Below are positions 34,104-42,248 of a DNA stretch of 64,000 bases, in pieces (the stretch's first letter is position 1; each line of letters opens with the position of its first letter). Both the position numbers and the translations under genes were made by a program. This stretch comes from Kitasatospora sp. MAP5-34 (GTDB lineage: Bacteria; Actinomycetota; Actinomycetes; Streptomycetales; Streptomycetaceae). The stretch spans positions 57,315 to 121,314 of the forward strand of contig NZ_JARXZC010000021.1 in NCBI RefSeq assembly GCF_029894335.1, given 5' to 3'. The notes beneath the pieces are model-generated. The model did not search any database. It saw only the letters and a list, made by a program, of their open reading frames with translations, and was not told the DNA's origin.

Positions 34104-35275
34104 CCACCCCTCAGTTGGAGACCGACCGGCTGCGCCGCTGGCGGCTCGTGCTCGGCGGCGAGGTGGACGGCACCGGGTGCGGGCTCACCGGCCGCGACGC
34201 CGCGATGGACGGCGCCCTCGCCGCCCTCTACCGGGGCGCTGGCGAGACGGGCCGGGCCGGAGGCCCGCGCAGCGCCGGTCTGGGCGGCTCGGCGCCGCAG
34301 GTGGCCCGCTGGCTCGGCGACATCCGGGAGTACTTCCCGACCTCCGTGGTCCGGCTGATGCAGCAGGACGCCATCTCCCGCCTCGGGCTGGACCGGCTGC
34401 TGCTCGAACCCGAGATGCTGGAGGCCGTCGAGGCGGACGTGCACCTGGTCGGCACGCTGCTCTCGCTCAAGCACGCGCTGCCCGAGACCACCCGCGAGAC
34501 GGCCCGCGCGGTGGTCGGCAAGGTGGTCGCCGAGCTGGAGCGCCGCCTCGCCGACCGCACCCGGGCCACCATTGGCGGCGCGCTCGACCGCAGCGCCAGG
34601 GTCGACCGGCCGCGCCACCGCGACATCGACTGGGACCGCACCATCCGGGCCAACCTGAAGAACTACCTGCCCGAGGCCGGGCCGGACGGGCAGGGTACGG
34701 TCGTCCCCGAACGCCTGATCGGCTACGCCCGGGCCCAGAACGCGGTGAAGAAGGACGTCATCCTCTGCATCGACCAGTCCGGCTCGATGGCGCCCTCCGT
34801 CGTCCATTCGGCGGTGTTCGGCGCGGTACTCGCCTCGATGAAGGCGCTGGACACCCGGCTGGTGGTCTTCGACACCTCCGTGGTCGACCTCACCGAGCAG
34901 CTGACCGACCCGGTTGACGTCCTGTTCGCCACCCAGCTCGGCGGCGGTACGGACATCAACCGGGCGCTCGCCTACTGCCAGTCGAAGATCACCCGGCCGG
35001 CCGAGACCGTCGTGGTGCTGATCAGCGACCTCTACGAGGGCGGCATCCGCGACGAGATGCTCAAACGGGTGGCGGCGATGAAGGCGGCGGGTGTGCAGTT
35101 CATCGCCCTGCTCGCGCTCTCCGACGAGGGCGCCCCGGCCTACGACCACGCCCACGCGGCGGCGCTGGCCGCGCTCGGCGCGCCCGCCTTCGCCTGTACC
35201 CCGGACGCCTTCCCGGACATCATGGCCGCCGCGATCGAGAAGCGTCCTCTCCCGGTACCTGACGCAATCGGCTAG
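34100..35275 (+). CDS. VWA-domain protein (MoxR partner)
   Basis: A 391-aa protein. The N-terminal 200 residues are helical and charged (about 1-205, with RRWRLVLGGE). The C-terminal half is a von Willebrand A domain with an intact metal-ion adhesion site: DQSGS at 225-229, then the Thr/Asp position in LGGGTDINRAL and the acidic position in VLISDLYEGG. No signal peptide or membrane helix is visible, so it is cytoplasmic, as in MoxR-VWA chaperone pairs. The GTG at 34100 overlaps the DUF5682 stop (GTGA), and GAAGGAG lies 7 nt upstream. It is the last gene of the MoxR-DUF5682-VWA operon and is followed by a dispersed repeat. Confidence 0.9.
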   Translation: MTTPQLETDRLRRWRLVLGGEVDGTGCGLTGRDAAMDGALAALYRGAGETGRAGGPRSAGLGGSAPQVARWLGDIREYFPTSVVRLMQQDAISRLGLDRLLLEPEMLEAVEADVHLVGTLLSLKHALPETTRETARAVVGKVVAELERRLADRTRATIGGALDRSARVDRPRHRDIDWDRTIRANLKNYLPEAGPDGQGTVVPERLIGYARAQNAVKKDVILCIDQSGSMAPSVVHSAVFGAVLASMKALDTRLVVFDTSVVDLTEQLTDPVDVLFATQLGGGTDINRALAYCQSKITRPAETVVVLISDLYEGGIRDEMLKRVAAMKAAGVQFIALLALSDEGAPAYDHAHAAALAALGAPAFACTPDAFPDIMAAAIEKRPLPVPDAIG

Positions 35276-35282
35276 CCAGAGA

Positions 35283-35359
35283 CAGGGGCGCGAGGAACTG
35301 CGCGAAATCGGAAGTGACGGCGCTGCACCTACCGCCTCGCGCAGTGCCCCGCGCCCCTG
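35283..35359 (+). repeat. Dispersed palindromic repeat, copy 5
   Basis: CAGGGGCGCGAGGAACTGCG at the left and CGCAGTGCCCCGCGCCCCTG at the right form a long imperfect stem; the core is AATCGGAAGTGACGGCGCTG. It begins 8 nt after the VWA stop and marks the right edge of the SWIM/MoxR island. Confidence 0.82.
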
Positions 35360-35674
35360 TCTCTGGCTGATCGGGTGCCTGAGTGCTTCACCCGTCCGTG
35401 CGAATGCACAGGGCGTGCGACACGCTCGGCCGCGCCCGTTGTGACGGTTCTCACCAAAGCGGACCGGGCTCCGGGCGAAACAGTCCCGCCGGGCGGGGAT
35501 AACCTGCCAGACGGACGTGACGCGCGTGTTGATTGACGTGTGCGCCCGTGGCTGTGTGGGCCGCAAGGCTACAAACTCTGCGTACCTGCACCGCCTCGAC
35601 GACCCGCAGCGAAGATCCTGCCGTGGCACGCTCGTAGAGACACAATCCGCGACCACGAACAAGGACGAACACAC
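35360..35674. other. sucC upstream region, promoter expected
   Basis: About 315 nt without a gene. TTGACG (near 35533) and the more AT-rich GGCTACAAACTCTGCG (near 35565-35580) are candidate promoter pieces, but their spacing (about 31 nt) is not that of one promoter. TAGAGA occurs near 35634. I see no riboswitch fold. Confidence 0.4.
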
Positions 35675-36850
35675 GTGGACCTGTTCGAGTACCAGGCGAG
35701 GGACCTCTTCGCCAAGCACGGCGTGCCCGTGCTTGACGGCGATGTCATCGAAACCCCTGAAGCCGCTCGCGCCATCGCCGAGCGCTTCGGCGGACGCGCC
35801 GTCGTCAAGGCTCAGGTGAAGGTCGGTGGCCGAGGCAAGGCCGGTGGCGTCAAGCTCGCCGCCGACCCGGCCGACGCTGTCGCCAAGGCCGAGGCGATCC
35901 TCGGTATGGACATCAAGGGCCACACCGTTCACAAGGTGATGCTGGCCCAGACCGCGGACATCAAGGACGAGTACTACGTCTCGTTCCTGCTGGACCGCAC
36001 CAACCGCACCTTCCTGGCGATGGCCAGCGTCGAGGGCGGCGTGGAGATCGAGGTCGTCGCCGAGGAGAACCCCGACGCGCTCGCCAAGATCCCGGTCGAC
36101 GCCAACGAGGGCTGCACCCCGGAGAAGGCCGCCGAGATCGTCGCGGCCGCGAAGTTCCCGGCCGAGATCGCCGACCAGGTGGCCGACGTTCTGCAGAAGC
36201 TGTGGAAGGTCTTCATCGCCGAGGACGCGCTCCTCGTCGAGGTCAACCCGCTGATCAAGTCCGGCGACGGCAAGATCATCGCGCTCGACGGCAAGGTCTC
36301 GCTGGACGAGAACGCCGAGTTCCGTCAGCCCCACCACGAGGAGCTCGAGGACAAGGCCGCGGCCAACCCCCTCGAGGCGGCGGCGAAGGCCAAGGGCCTG
36401 AACTACGTCAAGCTCGACGGTGAGGTCGGCATCATCGGCAACGGCGCGGGTCTCGTCATGAGCACCCTCGACGTGGTCGCGTACGCCGGTGAGGCGCACG
36501 GCAACGTGAAGCCCGCCAACTTCCTCGACATCGGCGGCGGCGCGTCCGCCGAGGTGATGGCGAACGGCCTGGAGATCATTCTGGGCGACCCCGACGTCAA
36601 GTCGGTCTTCGTCAACGTCTTCGGTGGCATCACCGCTTGTGACGCGGTCGCCAACGGCATCGTGCAGGCGCTCGCGCTGCTCGAGGAGAAGGGCGAGGCC
36701 GTCACCAAGCCCCTCGTCGTCCGCCTCGACGGCAACAACGCCGAGCTGGGTCGCAAGATCCTGACCGACGCCAACCACCCGCTCGTCGAGCAGGTGGACA
36801 CCATGGACGGCGCCGCTGAGCGCGCCGCCGAGCTGGCCAACGCCAAGTAA
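35675..36850 (+). CDS. sucC: Succinyl-CoA synthetase beta subunit (ADP-forming)
   Basis: A 391-aa subunit, the normal length. With SucD it makes ATP or GTP from succinyl-CoA in the TCA cycle. The N-terminal ATP-grasp domain starts VDLFEYQARDLFAKHGVPVL and has VKAQVKVGGRGKAGGVKLA; the C-terminal CoA-ligase domain has ANFLDIGGGA and NVFGGITACDAVANGI. The GTG at 35675 is chosen because AAGGA precedes it by about 9 nt and the family begins there; the frame upstream is not coding. sucD follows 15 nt later, so they are cotranscribed. Confidence 0.97.
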   Translation: MDLFEYQARDLFAKHGVPVLDGDVIETPEAARAIAERFGGRAVVKAQVKVGGRGKAGGVKLAADPADAVAKAEAILGMDIKGHTVHKVMLAQTADIKDEYYVSFLLDRTNRTFLAMASVEGGVEIEVVAEENPDALAKIPVDANEGCTPEKAAEIVAAAKFPAEIADQVADVLQKLWKVFIAEDALLVEVNPLIKSGDGKIIALDGKVSLDENAEFRQPHHEELEDKAAANPLEAAAKAKGLNYVKLDGEVGIIGNGAGLVMSTLDVVAYAGEAHGNVKPANFLDIGGGASAEVMANGLEIILGDPDVKSVFVNVFGGITACDAVANGIVQALALLEEKGEAVTKPLVVRLDGNNAELGRKILTDANHPLVEQVDTMDGAAERAAELANAK

Positions 36851-36865
36851 GGAAGGGACTAAACC

Positions 36866-37753
36866 ATGGCTATCTTCCTTACCAAGGACAGCAAGGTCAT
36901 CGTCCAGGGCATGACCGGCTCCGAGGGTATGAAGCACACCCGCCGGATGCTCGCCTCGGGCACCCAGATCGTCGGCGGCGTGAACCCGCGCAAGGCCGGC
37001 ACCACGGTTGACGTCGACGGCACCGACGTCGCCGTCTTCGGCTCCGTCGCCGAGGCCATGAAGGAGACCGGTGCCGATGTCACCGTCATCTTCGTGCCGC
37101 CGAAGTTCACCAAGGACGCCGTCGTCGAGGCGATCGACGCGGAGATCGGCCTCGCGGTCGTCATCACCGAGGGTGTCCCGGTCCACGACTCGGCCGCCTT
37201 CTGGGCGTACGCCGGTTCCAAGGGCAGCAAGACCCGGATCATCGGCCCGAACTGCCCCGGCCTGATCTCCCCCGGACAGTCCAACGCGGGCATCATCCCG
37301 GCGGACATCACCACCACGGGCCCGATCGGTCTGGTGTCCAAGTCCGGCACCCTGACCTACCAGCTCATGTACGAGCTGCGTGACCTCGGCTTCTCCTCGG
37401 CCGTGGGCATCGGCGGCGACCCGGTCATCGGCACCACGCACATCGACGCCCTCGCGGCGTTCGAGGCGGACCCGGAGACCAAGATCATCGTCATGATCGG
37501 CGAGATCGGCGGCGACGCCGAGGAGCGTGCGGCGGCCTACATCGCCGAGCACGTCACCAAGCCGGTCGTCGGCTACGTCGCGGGCTTCACCGCCCCCGAG
37601 GGCAAGACCATGGGCCACGCCGGCGCCATCGTCTCCGGCTCCTCGGGCACCGCGCAGGCGAAGAAGGAGGCCCTCGAGGCCGCCGGTGTCAAGGTCGGCA
37701 AGACGCCGTCCGAGACCGCCCGCCTGGCCCGCGTGCTCTTCGAGGCCCTCTAA
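36866..37753 (+). CDS. sucD: Succinyl-CoA synthetase alpha subunit
   Basis: A 295-aa subunit. The CoA-binding Rossmann domain has VIVQGMTGSEGMKHTRRM and VGGVNPRKAG. The phospho-histidine is in GKTMGHAGAIVSG, the conserved GHAGA loop, and GPNCPGLISPGQ and GGDPVIGTTHIDAL are also in place. GGAAGGGA precedes the ATG. It forms an operon with sucC. Downstream are a 14-bp hairpin and a copy of the dispersed repeat. Confidence 0.98.
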   Translation: MAIFLTKDSKVIVQGMTGSEGMKHTRRMLASGTQIVGGVNPRKAGTTVDVDGTDVAVFGSVAEAMKETGADVTVIFVPPKFTKDAVVEAIDAEIGLAVVITEGVPVHDSAAFWAYAGSKGSKTRIIGPNCPGLISPGQSNAGIIPADITTTGPIGLVSKSGTLTYQLMYELRDLGFSSAVGIGGDPVIGTTHIDALAAFEADPETKIIVMIGEIGGDAEERAAAYIAEHVTKPVVGYVAGFTAPEGKTMGHAGAIVSGSSGTAQAKKEALEAAGVKVGKTPSETARLARVLFEAL

Positions 37754-37778
37754 GCCTTGTAGCTCCTCAGCCGGTCAG

Positions 37779-37810
37779 CAGCGCCACTTCCCTCCGGGGA
37801 GGTGGCGCTG
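37779..37810. terminator. Terminator after sucD
   Basis: CAGCGCCAC (37779-37787) pairs with GTGGCGCTG (37802-37810). The stem continues inward through a G-U pair to about 14 bp with the loop TCCG. It starts 26 nt after the sucD stop. Confidence 0.82.
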
Positions 37811-37842
37811 CCGCGTTCCCGCAGGTACTCGCTCAGCCACAA

Positions 37843-37937
37843 CAGGGGCGCGGGCCCTCGCTTGATCAACTGCGTGCGCGAAACCGGAAGGCGACGGTCT
37901 GCACTCTTCCGACTCTGCTCAGCTCCCCGCGCCCCCG
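37843..37937 (+). repeat. Dispersed palindromic repeat, copy 6 (longer form)
   Basis: The left arm CAGGGGCGCGGGCCCTCGCT has an insertion that separates it from the core GCGAAACCGGAAGGCGACGG, making this copy 95 nt long. The right arm is CAGCTCCCCGCGCCCCCG. It lies between converging sucD and the sigma-like gene. Confidence 0.78.
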
Positions 37938-37944
37938 TCCAGGC

Positions 37945-39087
37945 TTACGGGTGGCACCAGGCGCTCCGCACCCCCGGCAAGCCCCCCGGCGCAGCCGGGC
38001 CCGCGCTGCCGGTGGTGGCCGTGGAGCAGAGCGGTGGCAGGGCGGGTGCGGGGTGGAAGTAGTCCGCCGGGCCGTTGCCCGCCAGCGTGCCGACGATGGC
38101 CGCGCCCGTCGCCAACGTCAGCAGCCCGGCCGCGCCGGTGACCAGCCCGGCGCGCAGCCGTCCGGTGACCCGGAGCAGGACCGGTACGGGCCGCCGGGGC
38201 GCCGGGCAGCCGCGTACCGCCGCCCGGTGCAGCAGCTCGCTGAGCCGGGCGCCGAAGCCGGGCGCCTGCGGGTCGGGGCCCACCAGGTCCGGTACCGAAC
38301 GGGCCAGTGCCGCCCGGGCCGCCCGTACCCGGCCCTCGGCCGCCGCCGTACCCGACTCCACCTCCACCGCCACCTCGGCGGCCGGCAGGCCGAGCGCGTC
38401 GTGCAGCACCAGCGCCCGCCGCTGCGGTCGGGGCAGCCGCCGGAGCGCCCTGAGCAGCGCCCGGTCGCGGCGGGTCAGCCCGCCGTGGTCGGGCTCCGTC
38501 ACCGGACGGACCCTGATCCGACGGCGCGGCAGCCGCAGCAGGTGGGCCCGCCGGGGGCCGCCCCGGCGCCACGGCGACAGGGCCGCCTCGAAGGCGTACG
38601 CCCGGACCCACGCCTCCGGGTCGGCCAGCGCGGACACCTCGCGCCGGCGTCGCGAGGCGGCGGCGAGCGCACGGCGCACGCAGTGCACGGCCCGCCGGCG
38701 GCGGGCGGTGAGCAGGAAGGTCTGCTGCACGAGACGGGTGTACGCGGTGGAGCACAGCTCGCCGAACACGTCTGCGCGTACCAGCGCAGGCGGAGCCGGG
38801 GGAGCCGGGCTGAGCAGGCCCGAGACCGCGACGGCGTCCGCGCGGGTCCGTACGCCGAGTTTCCGCATCGCCCGGTGCAGCTGGGCGCGGGCCGTCCCGG
38901 GGGTGAGGCCGAGGGCCCGGGCGGTCGTGTCGATGGACTCGCCCGCCGCGAGGCGGGTCAGCAGCTGGGCCTCACGGGGTGTCAGCAGCCGGAGAAGCCC
39001 GCGCAGTCGACGGTCGGCGAGGCGCGCGTCCGACGGTTGCGAACAGGCGGACTGTGGATGGGTGGGCGCCGTTGTGGGTGTGGTCAC
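37945..39087 (-). CDS. Hybrid LuxR-HTH / sigma-factor-like membrane protein
   Basis: A protein of 380 aa (393 if GTG at 39126 is used). Near the N-terminus is a LuxR-type helix-turn-helix (LTPREAQLLTRLAAGESIDT, then ALGLTPGTARAQLHRAMRKLGV). The middle resembles an ECF sigma factor: a region-2-like part (FGELCSTAYTRLVQQTFLL, DPEAWVRAYAFEAAL) and a region-4-like part (LRRLPRPQRRALVLHDALGL, then AEVAVEVESGTAAAEGRVRA). A single hydrophobic helix near the C-terminus (AGLVTGAAGLLTLATGAAIVGTLAG) is followed by a tail with two cysteines. DNA-binding parts are thus tied to the membrane. The start at 39087 overlaps the stop of a possible 14-codon leader ORF. Divergent from perM. Function unknown; whether it acts as a real sigma factor is doubtful. 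Confidence 0.72.
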   Translation of the reverse strand: MTTPTTAPTHPQSACSQPSDARLADRRLRGLLRLLTPREAQLLTRLAAGESIDTTARALGLTPGTARAQLHRAMRKLGVRTRADAVAVSGLLSPAPPAPPALVRADVFGELCSTAYTRLVQQTFLLTARRRRAVHCVRRALAAASRRRREVSALADPEAWVRAYAFEAALSPWRRGGPRRAHLLRLPRRRIRVRPVTEPDHGGLTRRDRALLRALRRLPRPQRRALVLHDALGLPAAEVAVEVESGTAAAEGRVRAARAALARSVPDLVGPDPQAPGFGARLSELLHRAAVRGCPAPRRPVPVLLRVTGRLRAGLVTGAAGLLTLATGAAIVGTLAGNGPADYFHPAPALPPLCSTATTGSAGPAAPGGLPGVRSAWCHP

Positions 39088-39128
39088 CAGGTCACCCGTT
39101 CGCTGTAGTGGGACAGCAGTAGGCACAT
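39084..39128 (-). CDS. Possible short upstream ORF coupled to the sigma-like gene
   Basis: An ATG at 39128 opens a 14-codon frame (MCLLLSHYSERVTW) whose TGA overlaps the GTG at 39087 in the classic GTGA arrangement. No ribosome binding site precedes it. It could be a leader controlling translation of the regulator, or chance, since the regulator frame itself extends to GTG at 39126. Confidence 0.25.
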   Translation of the reverse strand: MCLLLSHYSERVTW

Positions 39129-39204
39129 AAACGAATAATCCGGGACACGGCGGAAATTCGCCTCTTCACGGGGCACAACGGGTGATCTTGGGAGCATGAG
39201 GCCC

Positions 39205-40566
39205 ATGACGCAGCTGATGGGCCGTCCGACTCTGGGCCTGCCGGGCGAGCTGGGTGCTCGTTCGGTTCTCGCCGATGTGCTGACCGGTGTCCGGGCGGCG
39301 CTGCTCACCCTCGCGCTGATCGCCGTGCCGGTGCTCGGGCTCTGGGTGCTCACCCCGTACGCCGACGACACGGCCGCCGGGGCCGGACGCCTCGCCTGCG
39401 CGCTCTGGCTGCTCGGGCACGGCGGGCCGCTCGTCCGGGGGGAGTCGGCCGCCCCGGTGACGGTGACCCCGCTGCTGCCGATGGCGTTCACCGCAGCCCT
39501 GCTGTTCCGTACCGGCGCCCGCCTCGGACAGCGTGACCGCACCACCTGGCGCGCCGCGCTGAGCGTGGGCGCCGGCTATCTGGCCGTCGTGGCGCTGGCC
39601 GTCGCCGACTGCGGCGCCGACGGAGTGCTGCGGGCCCGGCCGGTGCTCGACCTGCTGGCGGTGGCCGGGCTGGTGGCGGCTGCGCTCGGCGCGGGCTTCC
39701 GGTCGGTGGCCGGAGCGTGGAGCCCGCCGCTGCCGGGGTGGGTCGGGCGGGTGCCGGGGTGGGCCCGGCCGGTGGACGGCGGCCGGGTGGTCCGGCGGGC
39801 CGCCGGTGCGGGCGCGGCGGGCCTGGTGGCGGCGGGTGGGCTGCTGCTGACGGTCGCCGTGCTGGTGGGCGCGGGGGCGGCCGGGCGGTCCGTCCAGGGC
39901 TTGGGCGGCGGGGTGGCGGGCTTCGCCGGGCTGCTGCTCGCCTGCTCGCTGCTGCTGCCCAACGCGGTGCTCTGGGCGGCGGCGTACGCGCTCGGTACGG
40001 GCTTCGAGGTGGGCACGGGCACGGTGGTGGCACCGGGCGGGGTGCGGCTCGGCGCGCTGCCGGACTTCCCGCTGTTCGCGCTGCTGCCCGGGCCCGGCGG
40101 GCCCGGCTGGCAGCTGGCGGCCTGCGGGCTGCCGCTGCTGGCGGGCCTGGTGCCCGCCGTCCTGCTCGGCCGGGCGGCGGGCGGGCGTGGCGAGCGGAGC
40201 GGCCCGCCCTGGCACCCGGCGGCCACCGTGTTCGCCGCGCTCGGGGCCGCGCTGCTGGCGGGCGCGGGAGCCGCGCTCTGCGCCTGGCTGGCCGGCGGCG
40301 CGCTGGCCGCCGGCCGGATGTCCGGACTCGGGCCGGTGCCCTGGCAGGCGGGACTCGCCGTGGCCGCCTGGCTGGCTGCGGTGACCGTACCGGGAGCGAC
40401 CCTGGTCCGGTGGTGGCTCGCCCGGGCCGGCGCCCCGTCCTGGTGGAGCCGGCTCACCACCCGGGCCGTCCGCCGCACGGCCGGTGCCCGGGTGGCACTC
40501 CACCGCCTGCTGACCTGGGCCGCCGACCTGCCGTCGCCACTCGCGTGGTGGCGTGGCCGGACCTAG
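39205..40566 (+). CDS. perM: DUF6350 membrane protein, PerM-like
   Basis: A 453-aa polytopic membrane protein with about ten hydrophobic segments and almost no polar domain. It resembles DUF6350/PerM and holds the same place as M. tuberculosis perM (Rv0955): after sucC-sucD and before purN-purH (from memory). PerM has been linked to cell division and acid/magnesium tolerance in mycobacteria. The ATG at 39205 is chosen because GGGAG lies 10 nt upstream; an ATG at 39196 is in frame but only 1 nt from that site. It ends 9 nt from the converging gene at 40576-41181. Motifs are few, so assignment rests on topology and context. Confidence 0.78.
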   Translation: MTQLMGRPTLGLPGELGARSVLADVLTGVRAALLTLALIAVPVLGLWVLTPYADDTAAGAGRLACALWLLGHGGPLVRGESAAPVTVTPLLPMAFTAALLFRTGARLGQRDRTTWRAALSVGAGYLAVVALAVADCGADGVLRARPVLDLLAVAGLVAAALGAGFRSVAGAWSPPLPGWVGRVPGWARPVDGGRVVRRAAGAGAAGLVAAGGLLLTVAVLVGAGAAGRSVQGLGGGVAGFAGLLLACSLLLPNAVLWAAAYALGTGFEVGTGTVVAPGGVRLGALPDFPLFALLPGPGGPGWQLAACGLPLLAGLVPAVLLGRAAGGRGERSGPPWHPAATVFAALGAALLAGAGAALCAWLAGGALAAGRMSGLGPVPWQAGLAVAAWLAAVTVPGATLVRWWLARAGAPSWWSRLTTRAVRRTAGARVALHRLLTWAADLPSPLAWWRGRT

Positions 40567-40575
40567 CCCGATCGG

Positions 40576-41181
40576 CTACTGCCCCGCGCTGCTGTACAGG
40601 TCGACCAGGAACTTCGGGCCGAGGTGGCTGCAGCCCTGCTGGGCCTCCGCCGTGGGGGCGTCGTTCACGCAGCTCACGTAGTCGCCGTAGTAGGCGTTCA
40701 TCCCGAGGAAGCCCAGTACGAAGAAGACCGCCACGGCGCCGGTGACCAGCCCGCCGATGGCGGCCGGGGTCTGCGGGCGGACGTTCGGCGCGGGCGTGGC
40801 GCCGTCCTCCGTCGTACGGGGTGCCCGCAGGGCACTGACGCCCCAGTACAGGGCGAGCGCGCCGAGCAGCAGCGCGACGTACGGGATGCCGGTGACCACG
40901 CAGAACAGGCCGGCCATGCCCGCGCTCAGGGCATACCGGGCGCGGCGCTGGACGGGGTCGTTCGGGTCGAACTTGGGCTGCGGGGCGGGCTGTTGCGGGC
41001 CGGACCAGCCGCCGCCCTGGTGGCCGGGGCTCCAGGGCGGCGGCACCTGGGGGCGCTCGTCGTCGGCGGGGCCGTCGGCCGGGGGTTGCTGCGGGAGGCG
41101 CGGCTGCCAGGGCTGGTCGGGGGCATCCGCAGGCGGCGGCGCGAAGGGGTTGCGCTCACCGGTGTTGTCGCCGCTGCTCAT
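40576..41181 (-). CDS. Proline-rich membrane protein of unknown function
   Basis: A 201-aa protein. The first 70 residues are Pro/Gln/Asp-rich and disordered (PADAPDQPWQPRLPQQPPAD), followed by the polar motif FDPNDPVQRRARYALS and two or three hydrophobic segments (about 80-115 and 143-162). The C-terminal tail has two cysteines (VSCVNDAP, GCSHLG) outside the membrane, which might form a disulfide. AAGGAAC lies about 10 nt before the ATG. It resembles the other small P/Q-rich membrane proteins near purH and folD. No function can be assigned. Confidence 0.8.
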   Translation of the reverse strand: MSSGDNTGERNPFAPPPADAPDQPWQPRLPQQPPADGPADDERPQVPPPWSPGHQGGGWSGPQQPAPQPKFDPNDPVQRRARYALSAGMAGLFCVVTGIPYVALLLGALALYWGVSALRAPRTTEDGATPAPNVRPQTPAAIGGLVTGAVAVFFVLGFLGMNAYYGDYVSCVNDAPTAEAQQGCSHLGPKFLVDLYSSAGQ

Positions 41182-41588
41182 CGGTCTGCCGTTCCTTCTC
41201 TGTCGCTCTGTCGACGCGGGTCGGTCGCGGATCGGTACGGCTCGCGCCGCCTCGCCGGGGCCCGCCCTCCGGCGTCCCGCGGGTCAATGATCCCGCAGGT
41301 CCGTCCGGGCTCCGCGCCGCCCTGCCCGTCCGGGGGCGGGCCCCTGCTTTCGGGGGCCGGGGAGATCCGTATCTCAACTACGCGCGTAGCGCCCCAAGAC
41401 GGGTACGGGACGTCTCCGACCAGCCGTTATCGTGGTCATGGTCAGCAGCTCATCACGGTTCCAGGGGCCCGCAGCGCAGCGCAAGCCCCTGCGTGTCCCA
41501 CCCGCCAGACCTGCCGCCGCCCCGTAGTGGCCCCACCGACGGTGGACGTACCAGCGGGCGCGCAAACAACATACGGAGAATCCGAGCA
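41182..41588. other. purN upstream region with a possible leader ORF
   Basis: About 400 nt between divergent genes. At 41438-41527 an ATG opens a 29-codon frame (MVSSSSRFQGPAAQRKPLRV, then PPARPAAAP) that ends in TAG 62 nt before purN. It has mostly G/C third positions but no ribosome binding site; TATCGT a few bases upstream could be a -10 box. It could encode a regulatory leader peptide. I see no known purine riboswitch. Confidence 0.35.
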
Positions 41589-42248
41589 GTGGCAGCCGCC
41601 CCCGCCCAAGCCTTTCCGCCCCGTACGCCAGGCCCGGCCAGACTCATGGTCCTGGTCTCCGGCTCCGGCACCAACCTGCAGGCCCTGATCGACGCCACCG
41701 CCGACCCCGCCTACGGTGCCGTGATCGTCGCCGTCGGCGCCGACCGGGACGGTATCGCCGGTCTGGAGCGGGCCGAGCGGGCGGGCCTGCCGAGCTTCGT
41801 CCACCGGGTGAAGGACTTCCCCGACCGCGCCGACTGGGACCGCGCGCTCACCGGGGCGGTCCAGGGGTACGAACCCGACCTGGTGGTCACCGCCGGTTTC
41901 ATGAAGATCCTCGGCCCCGAGTTCATCGCCGCCTTCGCCGGCCGGATCGTCAACACCCACCCCGCCCTGCTGCCCGCCTTCCCCGGCGCGCACGGTGTCA
42001 CCGACGCGCTCGCGTACGGGGTGAAGGTCACCGGCTGCACCGTCCACCTGGTCGACGCCGGAGTGGACACCGGGCCGATCATCGCGCAGGGCGTCGTCGA
42101 GGTCACCGACGCCGACCACGCCGATGGCGGCGACGCGCTGCACGAGCGCATCAAGACAGTCGAGCGCCAGTTGCTCGTCGACGTCGTGGGCCGGCTGGCC
42201 CGCGAAGGCCACCGAATTGAAGACCGAAAGGTACGGATCCCGGCATGA
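41589..42248 (+). CDS. purN: Phosphoribosylglycinamide formyltransferase
   Basis: A 219-aa enzyme that adds the first formyl group in purine synthesis, using 10-formyl-THF and GAR. The N-terminal phosphate loop is VLVSGSGTNLQALID, the catalytic residues lie in NTHPALLPAFPGAHGVTDAL (Asn, His), and the Asp is in VDAGVDTGPII. The GTG at 41589 is chosen because GGAGAA lies 9 nt upstream and the longer frame has no family match. A 15-residue Ala/Pro-rich extension precedes the domain. Its TGA overlaps the purH ATG (ATGA). The cofactor is made by FolD encoded 3.5 kb away. Confidence 0.96.
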   Translation: MAAAPAQAFPPRTPGPARLMVLVSGSGTNLQALIDATADPAYGAVIVAVGADRDGIAGLERAERAGLPSFVHRVKDFPDRADWDRALTGAVQGYEPDLVVTAGFMKILGPEFIAAFAGRIVNTHPALLPAFPGAHGVTDALAYGVKVTGCTVHLVDAGVDTGPIIAQGVVEVTDADHADGGDALHERIKTVERQLLVDVVGRLAREGHRIEDRKVRIPA

